DNA of 64,000 bases. Origin: Candidatus Nanopelagicales bacterium. Lineage in GTDB: Bacteria; Actinomycetota; Actinomycetes; S36-B12. The notes beneath the pieces were generated by a model. It searched no databases, was not told the origin of the DNA, and saw only the letters and a list, made by a program, of their open reading frames with translations. A program made the translations under genes and the position numbers. The DNA lies in the NCBI GenBank assembly GCA_028687755.1, contig JAQTZL010000002.1, positions 62,001-126,000 of the forward strand, written 5' to 3'. Positions 19,332 through 27,371 of the stretch are shown here, in pieces. Position 1 is the stretch's first letter, and each line of letters starts with the position of its first letter.

Positions 19332-20282
19332 TTAGTCGTTGGCGTGTAACGCTGCGTTCAACCCGCCCCATGAACCTGTGCGCGACACGACTTCAATCGC
19401 ACCTGTTTGTGAATTACGGCGGAACAGCAGGTTGTCGTGGCCTGATACTTCTTTGGCCTTAGCAACAGTGCCATCGGGCATGGTCACCTTTGAGCCTGCA
19501 GTGACGTAGCAACCAGCTTCAACAATGCAGTTATCGCCAAGGCTCAAGCCCACGCCGGCATTTGCGCCGATGAGTGAACCGGCACCGATGGTCACTACTT
19601 CTTTGCCGCCACCTGAAAGCGTGCCCATGATTGATGCGCCGCCACCGATGTCTGAACCATCACCCACAACCACGCCAGCCGAAATGCGACCTTCAACCAT
19701 CGAAGCGCCGAGCGTGCCGGCGTTGAAGTTAATGAAACCTTCATGCATCACTGTGGTGCCACTTGCCACATGAGCGCCAAGGCGCACGCGATCAGCGTCA
19801 GCGATACGCACGCCGGTGGGTACGACGTAATCGACCATGCGCGGGAACTTGTCGACGCTGAACACCGTGACATTCAGGCCCTTGGCGCGAGCACGCAGGC
19901 GAACTTCACTGAGTTGGTCGATGGCCACGGGGCCCAAGTTGGTCCAGGCAACATTGGCCAGCAAACCGAAGATGCCATCCAGGTTGATCGTGCGTGGCTT
20001 CACTAAACGGTGGGAGAGCAGGTGGAGGCGCAGGTAGGCGTCAGCTGCATCTAGGGGTGGAGCCGCAAGGTCAGCAATCGTGGTGACCACTGTTTCCACG
20101 CGAACCATGCGAACCGCATCGCTGTCGATGGCGTTACTCAGGCCGCTGACATCAGTCGGGGTTGCGCTCAAGGCTGGGCTCGGATACCAGACATCCAAAA
20201 TGGTGTCGCCAGCAATCGTGGCAAGGCCCATGGCAGATGCCGGGCCAGAAACAGCGGACAGATCAACAGGTGAAGAAGACAT
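19332..20282 (-). CDS. dapD: Tetrahydrodipicolinate N-succinyltransferase DapD
   Basis: Succinyl-CoA-dependent enzyme that commits tetrahydrodipicolinate to the succinylase branch of diaminopimelate synthesis. The 316-residue protein has a middle and C-terminal left-handed beta-helix made of hexapeptide repeats ([53 protein letters not shown]) and the [14 protein letters not shown] active-site segment of the actinobacterial type. The ATG at 20282 is chosen because TACGGT lies seven bases upstream; an ATG at 20300 would add six residues and abut dapE. Divergent from dapE. Confidence 0.93.
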   Translation of the reverse strand: MSSSPVDLSAVSGPASAMGLATIAGDTILDVWYPSPALSATPTDVSGLSNAIDSDAVRMVRVETVVTTIADLAAPPLDAADAYLRLHLLSHRLVKPRTINLDGIFGLLANVAWTNLGPVAIDQLSEVRLRARAKGLNVTVFSVDKFPRMVDYVVPTGVRIADADRVRLGAHVASGTTVMHEGFINFNAGTLGASMVEGRISAGVVVGDGSDIGGGASIMGTLSGGGKEVVTIGAGSLIGANAGVGLSLGDNCIVEAGCYVTAGSKVTMPDGTVAKAKEVSGHDNLLFRRNSQTGAIEVVSRTGSWGGLNAALHAND

Positions 20283-20285
20283 GAC

Positions 20286-20298
20286 GACTACCGTAGTC
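20286..20298. promoter_or_regulatory. Palindromic two-way -10 element GACTACCGTAGTC
   Basis: A perfect 13-base palindrome. Plus-strand TACCGT (20289-20294) is six bases before the dapE GTG; minus-strand TACGGT (20295-20290) is seven bases before the dapD ATG. Both divergent genes appear leaderless from overlapping hexamers. Confidence 0.55.
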
Positions 20299-20300
20299 AT

Positions 20301-21368
20301 GTGCCTGCCCTAGACCTATCAACAGATGTCGCCTTATTGACGGCTGCTGTCATCGATGTGCCCTCTGAATCACATCACGAGGGCCATCTTGCAGATCTCG
20401 TTGAACGAGCACTCGAAGGCTGTGCCCACCTGCAGCTCGTACGCCATGGCAACACCTTGGTTGCTCGCACGAATACAGGGAAGTCAGAGCGCGTCTTGAT
20501 CGGTGGGCACCTTGACACTGTTCCTGGCGCGAGCAACCTGCCACATCGCTTTGAAGGTGATCGACTGTATGGATTAGGCGCCTGCGACATGAAGGGCGGA
20601 TTGTCGATTGCGTTGTCGCTCGCAGCAACAGTGACCAACCCTGTTCGCGATGTTACCTATGTGTTTTATGAAGGCGAAGAAGTTGCATCACAGTTCAATG
20701 GTTTGCAACACATTGTTGATCGTGAGCCCGAACTCCTTGAAGCATCACTTGCGATTTTGATGGAACCGTCGAATGCGGGTATTGAAGCGGGTTGCCAGGG
20801 CACGTTACGTGCAGAAATTCGACTGAGCGGTGTTCGCTCGCACAGCGCGCGCTCGTGGATGGGTGTCAACGCTGTGCATGCAGCTGGGGAAATTCTTGCT
20901 CGACTTGCAGCGTATGAGCCGCGCAATCCGGTGGTTGATGGATTGACCTATCGCGAAGGTTTGAATGCCGTCGGAATTAAGGGCGGCGTTGCCGGCAATG
21001 TGATTCCTGATGAATGTGTTGTCACGGTGAATTATCGTTTCGCACCTGATCGCACTCTTGCTGAAGCAAAAGCACATGTTGAAGAGGTTTTCGCGGGCTA
21101 CGCGATTGTGTTTGTTGATGAATCTGATGCTGCACGCCCGGGATTAGATCAACCGGCAGCGGCTGCTTTCGTGAAAACAATTGGTGTTGAGCCACAACCG
21201 AAATTTGGTTGGACCGATGTTGCAAGGTTTACCGCACTTGGAACCCCGGCCCTAAATTACGGACCGGGGGATCCAAGCATCGCTCATCAAGTTGATGAGT
21301 GGGTGTCAGTTGCGCAGGTGCGCAGCTGTCACGAGCGTTTGCTCGCGTGGCTGACTACCGCGGAGTAA
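20301..21368 (+). CDS. dapE: Succinyl-diaminopimelate desuccinylase DapE
   Basis: M20-family zinc hydrolase that removes succinate from N-succinyl-LL-diaminopimelate; 355 residues. Metal and catalytic regions are visible: [30 protein letters not shown] and the C-terminal [16 protein letters not shown]. The GTG start is six bases after the TACCGT hexamer shared with dapD. The stop codon directly abuts the end of the convergent yceI gene. Confidence 0.94.
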   Translation: MPALDLSTDVALLTAAVIDVPSESHHEGHLADLVERALEGCAHLQLVRHGNTLVARTNTGKSERVLIGGHLDTVPGASNLPHRFEGDRLYGLGACDMKGGLSIALSLAATVTNPVRDVTYVFYEGEEVASQFNGLQHIVDREPELLEASLAILMEPSNAGIEAGCQGTLRAEIRLSGVRSHSARSWMGVNAVHAAGEILARLAAYEPRNPVVDGLTYREGLNAVGIKGGVAGNVIPDECVVTVNYRFAPDRTLAEAKAHVEEVFAGYAIVFVDESDAARPGLDQPAAAAFVKTIGVEPQPKFGWTDVARFTALGTPALNYGPGDPSIAHQVDEWVSVAQVRSCHERLLAWLTTAE

Positions 21369-21914
21369 TTACTGCTTGACTGCTTCGACATCGAGAGAAA
21401 TCTTGATTGCGTCGCCAACCATCACGCCGCCAGTTTCAAGTGCTGCGTTCCAGGTGAGGCCGAAATCCTTACGGCTGATTTCTGTTTCGCCTTCGAAACC
21501 AATGCGTGCATTGCCCCATGGATCGGTGCTGGTGCCAACGAGTTCGAATGCAATCTCGATGCTCTTGGTGTGCTCGCCGAGGGTGAGGTCACCGGTGACA
21601 ACGAAGTGGCTGTCGTTCTTCTGTGCAACCGAGGTTGACTTGAAGGTAAGGAGTTGAGTGTTTTCGACATTGAAGAAGTCGGCACTCTTCAAGTGAGCGT
21701 CACGATCAGCGTTCGCGGTGTCGATGCTTGCGGTCTGGATGACGATTTCAGCGGATGACGCTGATGGGTTCGCGCCATCGAGAACGAAGGTGCCTGCGAA
21801 GTCGGTGAAGCGTCCACGGACCTTGGCAACCATTGCGTGGCGCACTGAGAATCCGATGGTGGTGTGGGTTGGGTCAATTGCCCAGGTGCCGGTGGTGCCG
21901 CTGAGGTCAGCCAT
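21369..21914 (-). CDS. YceI family protein
   Basis: A 181-residue lipocalin-like YceI domain protein that binds polyisoprenoid-type lipids in characterised members. The family signature TWAIDPTHTTIGFSVRHAMVAKVRGRF is at the N-terminus, followed by SIDTANADRDAHLKSADFF and the RKDFGLTWN segment. There is no signal peptide, so this is the cytoplasmic actinobacterial form. An AAAGGAC ribosome-binding site precedes the ATG. A dyad-rich upstream region suggests repressor control. Confidence 0.93.
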   Translation of the reverse strand: MADLSGTTGTWAIDPTHTTIGFSVRHAMVAKVRGRFTDFAGTFVLDGANPSASSAEIVIQTASIDTANADRDAHLKSADFFNVENTQLLTFKSTSVAQKNDSHFVVTGDLTLGEHTKSIEIAFELVGTSTDPWGNARIGFEGETEISRKDFGLTWNAALETGGVMVGDAIKISLDVEAVKQ

Positions 21915-21928
21915 GAGTTGCGTCCTTT

Positions 21929-21966
21929 ACAAAGTTGAATGTTCAATTACTTTGTTGAATCTACAA
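21929..21966. promoter_or_regulatory. Dyad-rich operator candidate upstream of yceI
   Basis: Contains the perfect palindrome TTGAATGTTCAA (21935-21946), a flanking inverted pair ACAAAGT (21929-21935)/ACTTTGT (21949-21955), and a second GTTGAAT copy at 21954-21960. MarR-type regulators often bind such sites and often control yceI; the assignment is inference. Confidence 0.4.
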
Positions 21967-21999
21967 CTATCTAGGTTTCAGTGCAACTCTGACCCGGCC

Positions 22000-22005
22000 T
22001 AGGCT
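22000..22005 (+). promoter_or_regulatory. -10 hexamer TAGGCT for LOG gene (leaderless)
   Basis: TAGGCT lies six bases before the GTG at 22012. Confidence 0.5.
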
Positions 22006-22011
22006 GCGCCC

Positions 22012-22557
22012 GTGCCCTTTCTTTGTGTGTACTGTGCCTCAAGCCCATATATCCCAGAGCGCTACCTCGAGCTGGCAGCTGAAGTGGGATCTACGATCGC
22101 CGAACGCGGCTGGGGCTTAGTTTCCGGTGGCGGGACCCAATCGATGATGGGCGCAGTGGCTCGAGCCACGCGCGCTGGTGGGGCACACACCATCGGTGTC
22201 ATTCCCCAGGCCCTCGTTGATTATGAAGTGGCTGACCACGACGCACAGGAATTGATCGTCACATCGGACATGCGCGAACGCAAAGGCATCATGGATGAGC
22301 GGGCGGATGCATTCCTGTGTCTGCCCGGCGGCATTGGCACCCTGGAAGAGCTCATGGAAGTGTGGACTTCACGCCACCTTCGCATGCATGACAAGCCAGT
22401 AGTGGTGCTTGATCCGTGGGATGACTTCGCTTTGTTGCGCGAACAAGTCAAGCATTGGCGCGATATGGGCTTTGTTCATGAACATGCTGTTGAACAACTC
22501 GTATGGACGAAAACGATTGACGAAGCTTTTGCTGCACTTGGGATTCCCGTTCAGTGA
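22012..22557 (+). CDS. LOG family protein (TIGR00730)
   Basis: A 181-residue Rossmann-fold protein of the LOG family, which hydrolyses cytokinin-type nucleoside 5'-monophosphates or other nucleotide monophosphates to the free base. The signature SGGGTQSMMGAVA (38-50) and PGGIGTLEE (105-113) are intact, with the catalytic Arg region DMRERKGIM between them. It corresponds by position to Rv1205 of M. tuberculosis. The GTG start is set by the TAGGCT hexamer. Confidence 0.92.
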   Translation: MPFLCVYCASSPYIPERYLELAAEVGSTIAERGWGLVSGGGTQSMMGAVARATRAGGAHTIGVIPQALVDYEVADHDAQELIVTSDMRERKGIMDERADAFLCLPGGIGTLEELMEVWTSRHLRMHDKPVVVLDPWDDFALLREQVKHWRDMGFVHEHAVEQLVWTKTIDEAFAALGIPVQ

Positions 22558-22572
22558 GCAATGCGTGCGAAA

Positions 22573-22605
22573 ACCCCGCTTCTCATTCCTGGTGAGAGGC
22601 GGGGT
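22573..22605. terminator. Intrinsic terminator between LOG and DUF5666 genes
   Basis: A 13-base stem (ACCCCGCTTCTCA / TGAGAGGCGGGGT, one wobble) flanked by AAAA and TCTT, placed between convergent genes; it may serve both strands. Confidence 0.85.
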
Positions 22606-22623
22606 CTTCGGTTTTTGGGGAAG

Positions 22624-23163
22624 TTACGCAGCTGGCTTGGTCTGTGGCTTGCCTGGCATTCCTGCGTGCACATCGTTAGCTGTCAACGTGCTGCCGGACT
22701 TGGTGCCATCAACGTGAACGGTGTCGCCAACCTTGATGTCTGTGATTGCTCCGCCAGTTGCTGAAGTGCGCACCTCGGTCGTGCTGTTAATAGTAAACGT
22801 TGCGGTGAAACCGTCATCCGCCTTCACAGTGATTGATGAAGCGCTTACTGCGGTTGCTGCGCCATTGACATCAACATGAGTTGAGTACGTGCCATCTGCG
22901 TTCTTCACCACCATTTCACCGTGCACCGGTGTCCCACGATTGACGCCTTGCTGATGGCCTGGGCCACCTGGCATGCCGTGGCCGCGACCCATGCCCTTGC
23001 CCTTGCCTTGCGGCATCGTGGTTTTGCTTGAAGTACTGGAACTTGAGGTGGTGTTCTGATCAGCTGCATTTGCCGTTGTTGCAATGGTCGCAGCGCCGAT
23101 TGTGAGTAGTGCGCCTGCAGTAATGCCTGTTGCGATGCGAGTGAACTTCTTATTGCGGGTCAT
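22624..23163 (-). CDS. Secreted DUF5666-like protein
   Basis: A 179-residue exported protein with a signal peptide (RKF basic start, hydrophobic core about 12-30, ANA cleavage near residue 33). A Ser/Thr linker and a Gly/Met/His-rich stretch (GKGKGMGRGHGMPGGPGHQQG) follow, then a small beta-barrel-like domain (VNGAATAVSASSITVKADDG, VGDTVHVDGTKSGSTLTAN) typical of DUF5666. The His/Met-rich linker could bind metal, but that is speculation. A clear AAGGAG site precedes the ATG. Confidence 0.82.
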   Translation of the reverse strand: MTRNKKFTRIATGITAGALLTIGAATIATTANAADQNTTSSSSTSSKTTMPQGKGKGMGRGHGMPGGPGHQQGVNRGTPVHGEMVVKNADGTYSTHVDVNGAATAVSASSITVKADDGFTATFTINSTTEVRTSATGGAITDIKVGDTVHVDGTKSGSTLTANDVHAGMPGKPQTKPAA

Positions 23164-23275
23164 AGTGCTCCTTAGGTCGTGAACAGCGGGGGATCGCTGA
23201 TGTGACTCAAGGAAAACAAGCAGATGTTGGAGAAGCGTCGCTTCTGTGTATGCGTAACGTAAAGAAAATTGCGCG

Positions 23276-24160
23276 TTATGCCAGACCGCGTCTGGCCATC
23301 ACAGGGCGAGTGATTCCAGCGATTGCACGCTCCATGTCCAAGGTCTGTTTCGTTGCCGCGACATCGTGGACTCGATACATTCGAGCGCCAAGGTGCGAGG
23401 AAATTGACGTAGCAGCCAAGGTGCCAAGTAAGCGTTCATTCGGATCAGTAATGCCGATTGCTTCACCGACAAAATCCTTACGGGAAAGAGATACCAATAC
23501 AGGCCAACCTGTTGCCACCATTTCCTGTAAACGGCGAGTAGCATCGAGTGAATGCGCGGTGTTCTTGCCGAAGTCATGGCCCGGATCAATGATGATGTGA
23601 TCTGGTTGCACGCCAAGGCTGACTGCGCGCTCTGCTAATCCAACGGTGTAATCGACGATGCTTGCCATCACGTCTTGGTATTCAACGCGGTGTGGTCGAG
23701 TGCGTGGCTCTTGCCCTCCAGCATGTGTACACACCAGCCCTACCTGAAATTCAGCAGCAACTTCAGCGAGCTCTGGGTCAACTCCACCCCAAGCGTCGTT
23801 CAGTAAGTTGGCGCCTTCTTTGCACACTGCCCGCCCAACTTCAGCTCGCCAAGTGTCAACGCTGATCACAATATTTGGGAATGAGGATCGCACTTGGGCA
23901 ACAAATGATGCAGTGCGTTTGATTTCTTCTTGTGGGTCAATTTCGACGCCTGGTCCAGCCTTGACGCCACCAATATCGATGACATGTGCGCCTGCTTCAA
24001 CAGCTGTTTTGACTGCAGCCATGGCGTCATCATCACTAAAAGTTGACCCACCTTTAAAGAATGAATCTTGGGTTCGATTGACGATTGCCATGATGGCTCG
24101 ATCTTCAATTCCAAATTCTTGAGCTCCAAGAACGAGCGACCCTGGGGTTGGCATGGACAC
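23276..24160 (-). CDS. folP2: Dihydropteroate synthase-like protein FolP2
   Basis: A pterin-binding TIM-barrel protein of 294 residues. The first motif is IMAIVNRTQDSF, where true DHPS has N-V-T-x-D-S-F; the Arg matches the mycobacterial FolP2 paralogue. Other landmarks are DIGGVKAGPG, ISVDTWR, NDAWGG, IIDPGHDFGKN and SLSRKDFVG. FolP2 of mycobacteria is reported to lack DHPS activity, so the reaction here is uncertain. The ATG is 24160, or 24154. The position next to the DivIVA-like and DUF3117 genes matches Rv1207-Rv1211, but gpgS is absent. Confidence 0.85.
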   Translation of the reverse strand: MSMPTPGSLVLGAQEFGIEDRAIMAIVNRTQDSFFKGGSTFSDDDAMAAVKTAVEAGAHVIDIGGVKAGPGVEIDPQEEIKRTASFVAQVRSSFPNIVISVDTWRAEVGRAVCKEGANLLNDAWGGVDPELAEVAAEFQVGLVCTHAGGQEPRTRPHRVEYQDVMASIVDYTVGLAERAVSLGVQPDHIIIDPGHDFGKNTAHSLDATRRLQEMVATGWPVLVSLSRKDFVGEAIGITDPNERLLGTLAATSISSHLGARMYRVHDVAATKQTLDMERAIAGITRPVMARRGLA

Positions 24161-24222
24161 AGCCTTGCAGGTTTATGTGTGGGGGTGATTCTTGGGTGTG
24201 CACCTCATGGTGAGATAGATAC

Positions 24223-24450
24223 ATGACCGTGATGTTCATCGTGATAGCGCTGATCACTCTGGCGTTGTTGTTGACCGTTGGAAAGCGCGACGGTGTGTCT
24301 GACGCAGTGCCTGATCTGCGTCCGGAAATTGATCCGCAGCATCCACGTTTTGACGTGGTCTTTCGTGGATACCGAATGGATGAAGTCGACGCCGTTATCG
24401 ATGCTTTGCGCGCCGAAAACGCACACTTGAAAGGTAAGCAGGTCTCATGA
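24223..24450 (+). CDS. DivIVA-domain small membrane protein (Rv1209-like)
   Basis: A 75-residue protein with an N-terminal membrane segment (about 2-18) and a C-terminal DivIVA-like motif: FDVVFRGYRMDEVDAVIDALRAENAHLK. The motif resembles the membrane-curvature-sensing head of DivIVA/Wag31 proteins, but the protein is too short for the coiled coil. It is coupled by ATGA overlap to the SRPBCC gene. A role in cell-pole or envelope organisation is inference. Confidence 0.75.
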   Translation: MTVMFIVIALITLALLLTVGKRDGVSDAVPDLRPEIDPQHPRFDVVFRGYRMDEVDAVIDALRAENAHLKGKQVS

Positions 24451-24911
24451 CTGAAGTGCGCGCAAGTGTTGATGTGGATGCCTCAGTTGAAGAAGTGTTT
24501 GCCGCCTTCACGGACTGGAGTGCTCAGGGTGAATGGATGGTGGGCACCACGGTTGACGTCACTAAGGGGGATGGGCGTTCTGTGGGCTCCGAACTCAGTG
24601 CCTTTACCGGAGCGCACCTAGGGTTCAAGGTGGGGTTCTTAGACACCATGACCATCACCTTGTGGCAGGAGCCATATCGCGTCGACGTCCTTCATACGGG
24701 TCGAGTTGTGCGAGGCACAGGTGTCATGGAGGTCGTACAACTTGCTGACGGCCGATCCCGATTCCTGTGGAGCGAAGACCTAGATCTGCCCCTTGGGGCC
24801 GTGGGTCGCCTCGGGTGGCCATTGGTTCGCCCGGCCTTCGTGGCTGGAGTGAACCACTCCTTGAAGAAATTAGCCCGATTTATTGAAGAAACCCGTGGGG
24901 AAAAGGGCTAA
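24447..24911 (+). CDS. SRPBCC family protein
   Basis: A 154-residue START/Bet v1-like protein of the polyketide-cyclase type: VRASVDVDASVEEVFAAFTDWSAQGEW at the N-terminus, a central beta-rich part, and a long C-terminal helix (NHSLKKLARFIEETRG). Such proteins bind hydrophobic ligands; no substrate is evident. It occupies the position where mycobacteria have tagA, between the DivIVA-like gene and DUF3117. The start overlaps the previous stop. Confidence 0.85.
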   Translation: MTEVRASVDVDASVEEVFAAFTDWSAQGEWMVGTTVDVTKGDGRSVGSELSAFTGAHLGFKVGFLDTMTITLWQEPYRVDVLHTGRVVRGTGVMEVVQLADGRSRFLWSEDLDLPLGAVGRLGWPLVRPAFVAGVNHSLKKLARFIEETRGEKG

Positions 24912-24983
24912 AAAGCGCACCCTGTGGTCAAAAGCACTTCGTGGGTCCGGAATAATAGGGATCCATACGAAAGGGGACACGCG

Positions 24984-25151
24984 ATGGCCGCGATGAAGCC
25001 ACGAACGGGAGATGGCCCGCTCGAGTGCACCAAAGAGGGACGTGGCTATGTCATGCGCGTACCACTGGAAGGCGGTGGCCGGCTCGTAGTTGAGCTCAAT
25101 GCCGAAGAAGCAAAGAATCTCGGCGAAGCGTTGCTCGCTGTATTTGCTTAA
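24984..25151 (+). CDS. DUF3117 protein
   Basis: A 55-residue protein of the strongly conserved actinobacterial DUF3117 family (Rv1211-like): MAAMKPRTGDGPLECTKEGR then VMRVPLEGGGRLVVELN and a C-terminal helix. The ATG at 24984 has a GAAAGGGG site and gives the canonical N-terminus; the open frame extends upstream without similarity. Function unknown. A strong terminator follows. Confidence 0.92.
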   Translation: MAAMKPRTGDGPLECTKEGRGYVMRVPLEGGGRLVVELNAEEAKNLGEALLAVFA

Positions 25152-25162
25152 CACTTAACGTC

Positions 25163-25196
25163 AAGAAGGGCCAAGGAGCAATCCTTGGCCCTTCTT
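25163..25196 (+). terminator. Strong intrinsic terminator after DUF3117
   Basis: A perfect 15-base stem AAGAAGGGCCAAGGA / TCCTTGGCCCTTCTT with a 4-base loop. Confidence 0.92.
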
Positions 25197-25330
25197 CGTT
25201 GTCGGGGCTCTCCGACCATGCTCAGCCAAAGAATCTATTTGTCATAGAAAAATATCGTTTCCTCTATCCCTTGGGTGCAGATCCGATTACCATCGCCAAG
25301 CACACTGAACGTGGTCTTGAGGAGTTTTGG

Positions 25331-27274
25331 ATGTACGACGCACTGTTTAACCCGATTCAGCTCGCCGGGGTTACTGTCCCCAACCGCGTGGCCCGCTCGG
25401 CTCACTTGTTGTCCCTGTCGCTGGACGATTTGATCTCCTACACCCGGGTTCGTGCCGCCGGTGGCGTTGGACTTTCGGTCATCGGTGCTGCAGGCGTGCA
25501 CTCCACCTCAGCTCGCCTTCCGGTAGTTGCCGCAACTGACGCGATCATCCCTTGGTACGAGCAGCTCGTTGAGGCGTGTTCGCCATATGACATGCGCTTG
25601 TTTCAACAGATCAATCACTTCGGTGCAGCAATGCCGTCAGCTCCTGGTGTTCAGAACTGGTCGACAGGTCCAACTCCGAACCCAACCGTGAACATCGTTC
25701 CGCGCACACTCACAAAAGACATGATTGACGAGATCGTGGGCAGCTACGGACAAGCAGCGGGTCGCGTCAAGCGCGGAGGTATGCATGGCGTGGAACTCAA
25801 TGGCGCTCACGGATATCTGATTGCGCAATTCCTCTCAACGGCCCTGAACTTCCGCGACGATGAATACGGCGGCTCATTGGAAAACCGCATGCGCTTCGTT
25901 AACGAAGTCATTGACGCGGTACGCGCTGAAGTTGGGCCTGAGTACCCACTTGGCTTGCGTCTAGTCGCTGACGATGTGTTGCCAGGTGGTCTAGGCCCAG
26001 ATGCGTATGCAGAGATCGCAAAGCTGCTGCAGCACAAGGTTGACTACATCAGCGTTTCCCTAGGCACCTACTGGAAGTTCGCAAAAATCTTCTCAACTAT
26101 GGAATCACCACTTGGTTATGAAATGCCAACCAGTGAAGTGGTGACTCGCGCACTTGATATCCCAACCATGGTCACAGGACGCATCATGACCCTTGACCAC
26201 GCGAACCACATTGTGGAAAGCGGTGCTGCGGACATGGTCTCGATGGTTCGCGCAACCATCGCTGATCCAGAAATCGTGAATAAGTCTCGTGCTGGCAATG
26301 CACATCGCGTTCGCCCGTGCACAGGAACAAGTATTGGTTGCACGGGCGGTTCTGCAACGGGCAACTTCGGCTGTGTCGTGAATGCAACTGCTGGTCAGGA
26401 ATCTCGGATGAGCCTTGAGCCAGAAGCAGCTGTAGTGAAAAAGAAAGTGCTCATCGTTGGCGGCGGCCCAGCAGGACTTGAAGCAGCACGCACACTTGCT
26501 CTTCGTGGTCACGAGGTTGAACTCCATGACATGCGTAAAGAACTTGGCGGTCAAGCATCAATGGTTGCGGGAGTTCGCGCACGTGCAGACCTCACCTCGA
26601 TCACTCAGTGGCTTGAAGCTGAAATCAAGGAACTTGGTGTCACGATTAAGTTGAACTCATTCGTTGATCCGGACATGTTGGTTGATTCAGGTTTCGATGA
26701 AATCATTTTGGCAACAGGTGGTACGGCTGATACTTCAGTTCCACAAACCATGGTTCCTGGAGTTTCAATTCCCGGATCAGACCTTCCACATGTGTTCACT
26801 GCCTGGGATGTTCTTGGATACGGCGGTCGCGCAAACATTGGCAAGAATGTCGTGGTCTTTGACGACACTGGCAACTTTGAAGCGATCACCGCGGTGTTGA
26901 AGTTAGTTGACGAGGGCGCGAAGATCACCTTGGTAAGTCGAACAGATATGCCAGGTGCTCGTGTTCCGTTCCCTGCAGTAACCACCGCAGTGTCACGCGA
27001 GATCATGCTTGCTGGCGATGTTGAACTTGTGCCTGCTTCTCAGATGGTCAAAATCACCCCTGAGTCAGTGACGGTTCGTTGGGTTGATGTTGACAAAGAG
27101 CGAGTGATTCCAGCTGACACTGTGATCCTGGTGAACTGGCATCATCCAAATCGCGAACTGTCCGAAATCCTTCATGATGAAGGCATTGCCCACCACACCA
27201 TTGGTGATGTCAATGGTTCGCAAGATATGCAGCGCGCAATCAAAGAAGCGGCGTTGGTGGCACGCGCCATTTAA
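25331..27274 (+). CDS. OYE-family NADH:flavin oxidoreductase with FAD/NAD domain
   Basis: A 647-residue enzyme of the 2,4-dienoyl-CoA reductase/trimethylamine dehydrogenase type: FMN-binding TIM barrel (1-355; HGVELNGAHGYLIAQFLS, RDDEYGGSLENR), iron-sulfur linker (about 355-385) and a C-terminal FAD/NAD(P) domain starting at KKVLIVGGGPAGLEAAR. The linker normally reads C-x2-C-x3-C; here it is CTGTSIGC, with Thr in place of the second Cys. The substrate is unknown. The ATG at 25331 has GAGGAG seven bases upstream and gives the canonical MYDALFNPIQLAG start. Flanked by two strong terminators, so a single-gene unit. Confidence 0.9.
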   Translation: MYDALFNPIQLAGVTVPNRVARSAHLLSLSLDDLISYTRVRAAGGVGLSVIGAAGVHSTSARLPVVAATDAIIPWYEQLVEACSPYDMRLFQQINHFGAAMPSAPGVQNWSTGPTPNPTVNIVPRTLTKDMIDEIVGSYGQAAGRVKRGGMHGVELNGAHGYLIAQFLSTALNFRDDEYGGSLENRMRFVNEVIDAVRAEVGPEYPLGLRLVADDVLPGGLGPDAYAEIAKLLQHKVDYISVSLGTYWKFAKIFSTMESPLGYEMPTSEVVTRALDIPTMVTGRIMTLDHANHIVESGAADMVSMVRATIADPEIVNKSRAGNAHRVRPCTGTSIGCTGGSATGNFGCVVNATAGQESRMSLEPEAAVVKKKVLIVGGGPAGLEAARTLALRGHEVELHDMRKELGGQASMVAGVRARADLTSITQWLEAEIKELGVTIKLNSFVDPDMLVDSGFDEIILATGGTADTSVPQTMVPGVSIPGSDLPHVFTAWDVLGYGGRANIGKNVVVFDDTGNFEAITAVLKLVDEGAKITLVSRTDMPGARVPFPAVTTAVSREIMLAGDVELVPASQMVKITPESVTVRWVDVDKERVIPADTVILVNWHHPNRELSEILHDEGIAHHTIGDVNGSQDMQRAIKEAALVARAI

Positions 27275-27315
27275 ATCCGAGCAATCTCAAAACAAGCAAC
27301 GTCAATAAAGCAAAT

Positions 27316-27351
27316 AAAAAGACCCCGCTACGTGAGTAGTGGGGTCTTTTT
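27316..27351. terminator. Bidirectional intrinsic terminator
   Basis: AAAAAGACCCC-GCTAC paired with GTAG-TGGGGTCTTTTT, with A and T runs on both sides, placed between the convergent flavoenzyme and O-methyltransferase genes. Confidence 0.92.
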
Positions 27352-27371
27352 AAATGATTACGTATGGGTTG

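Noticed and set aside
25199-25330. In-frame extension of the flavoenzyme upstream of ATG 25331 with protein-like sequence (EKYRFLYPLGADPITIAKHTERGLEEFW).
   Set aside because: It begins three bases after a strong terminator, contains no good start codon with a ribosome-binding site, and the ATG at 25331 has GAGGAG and the family N-terminus. Some coding character remains unexplained.
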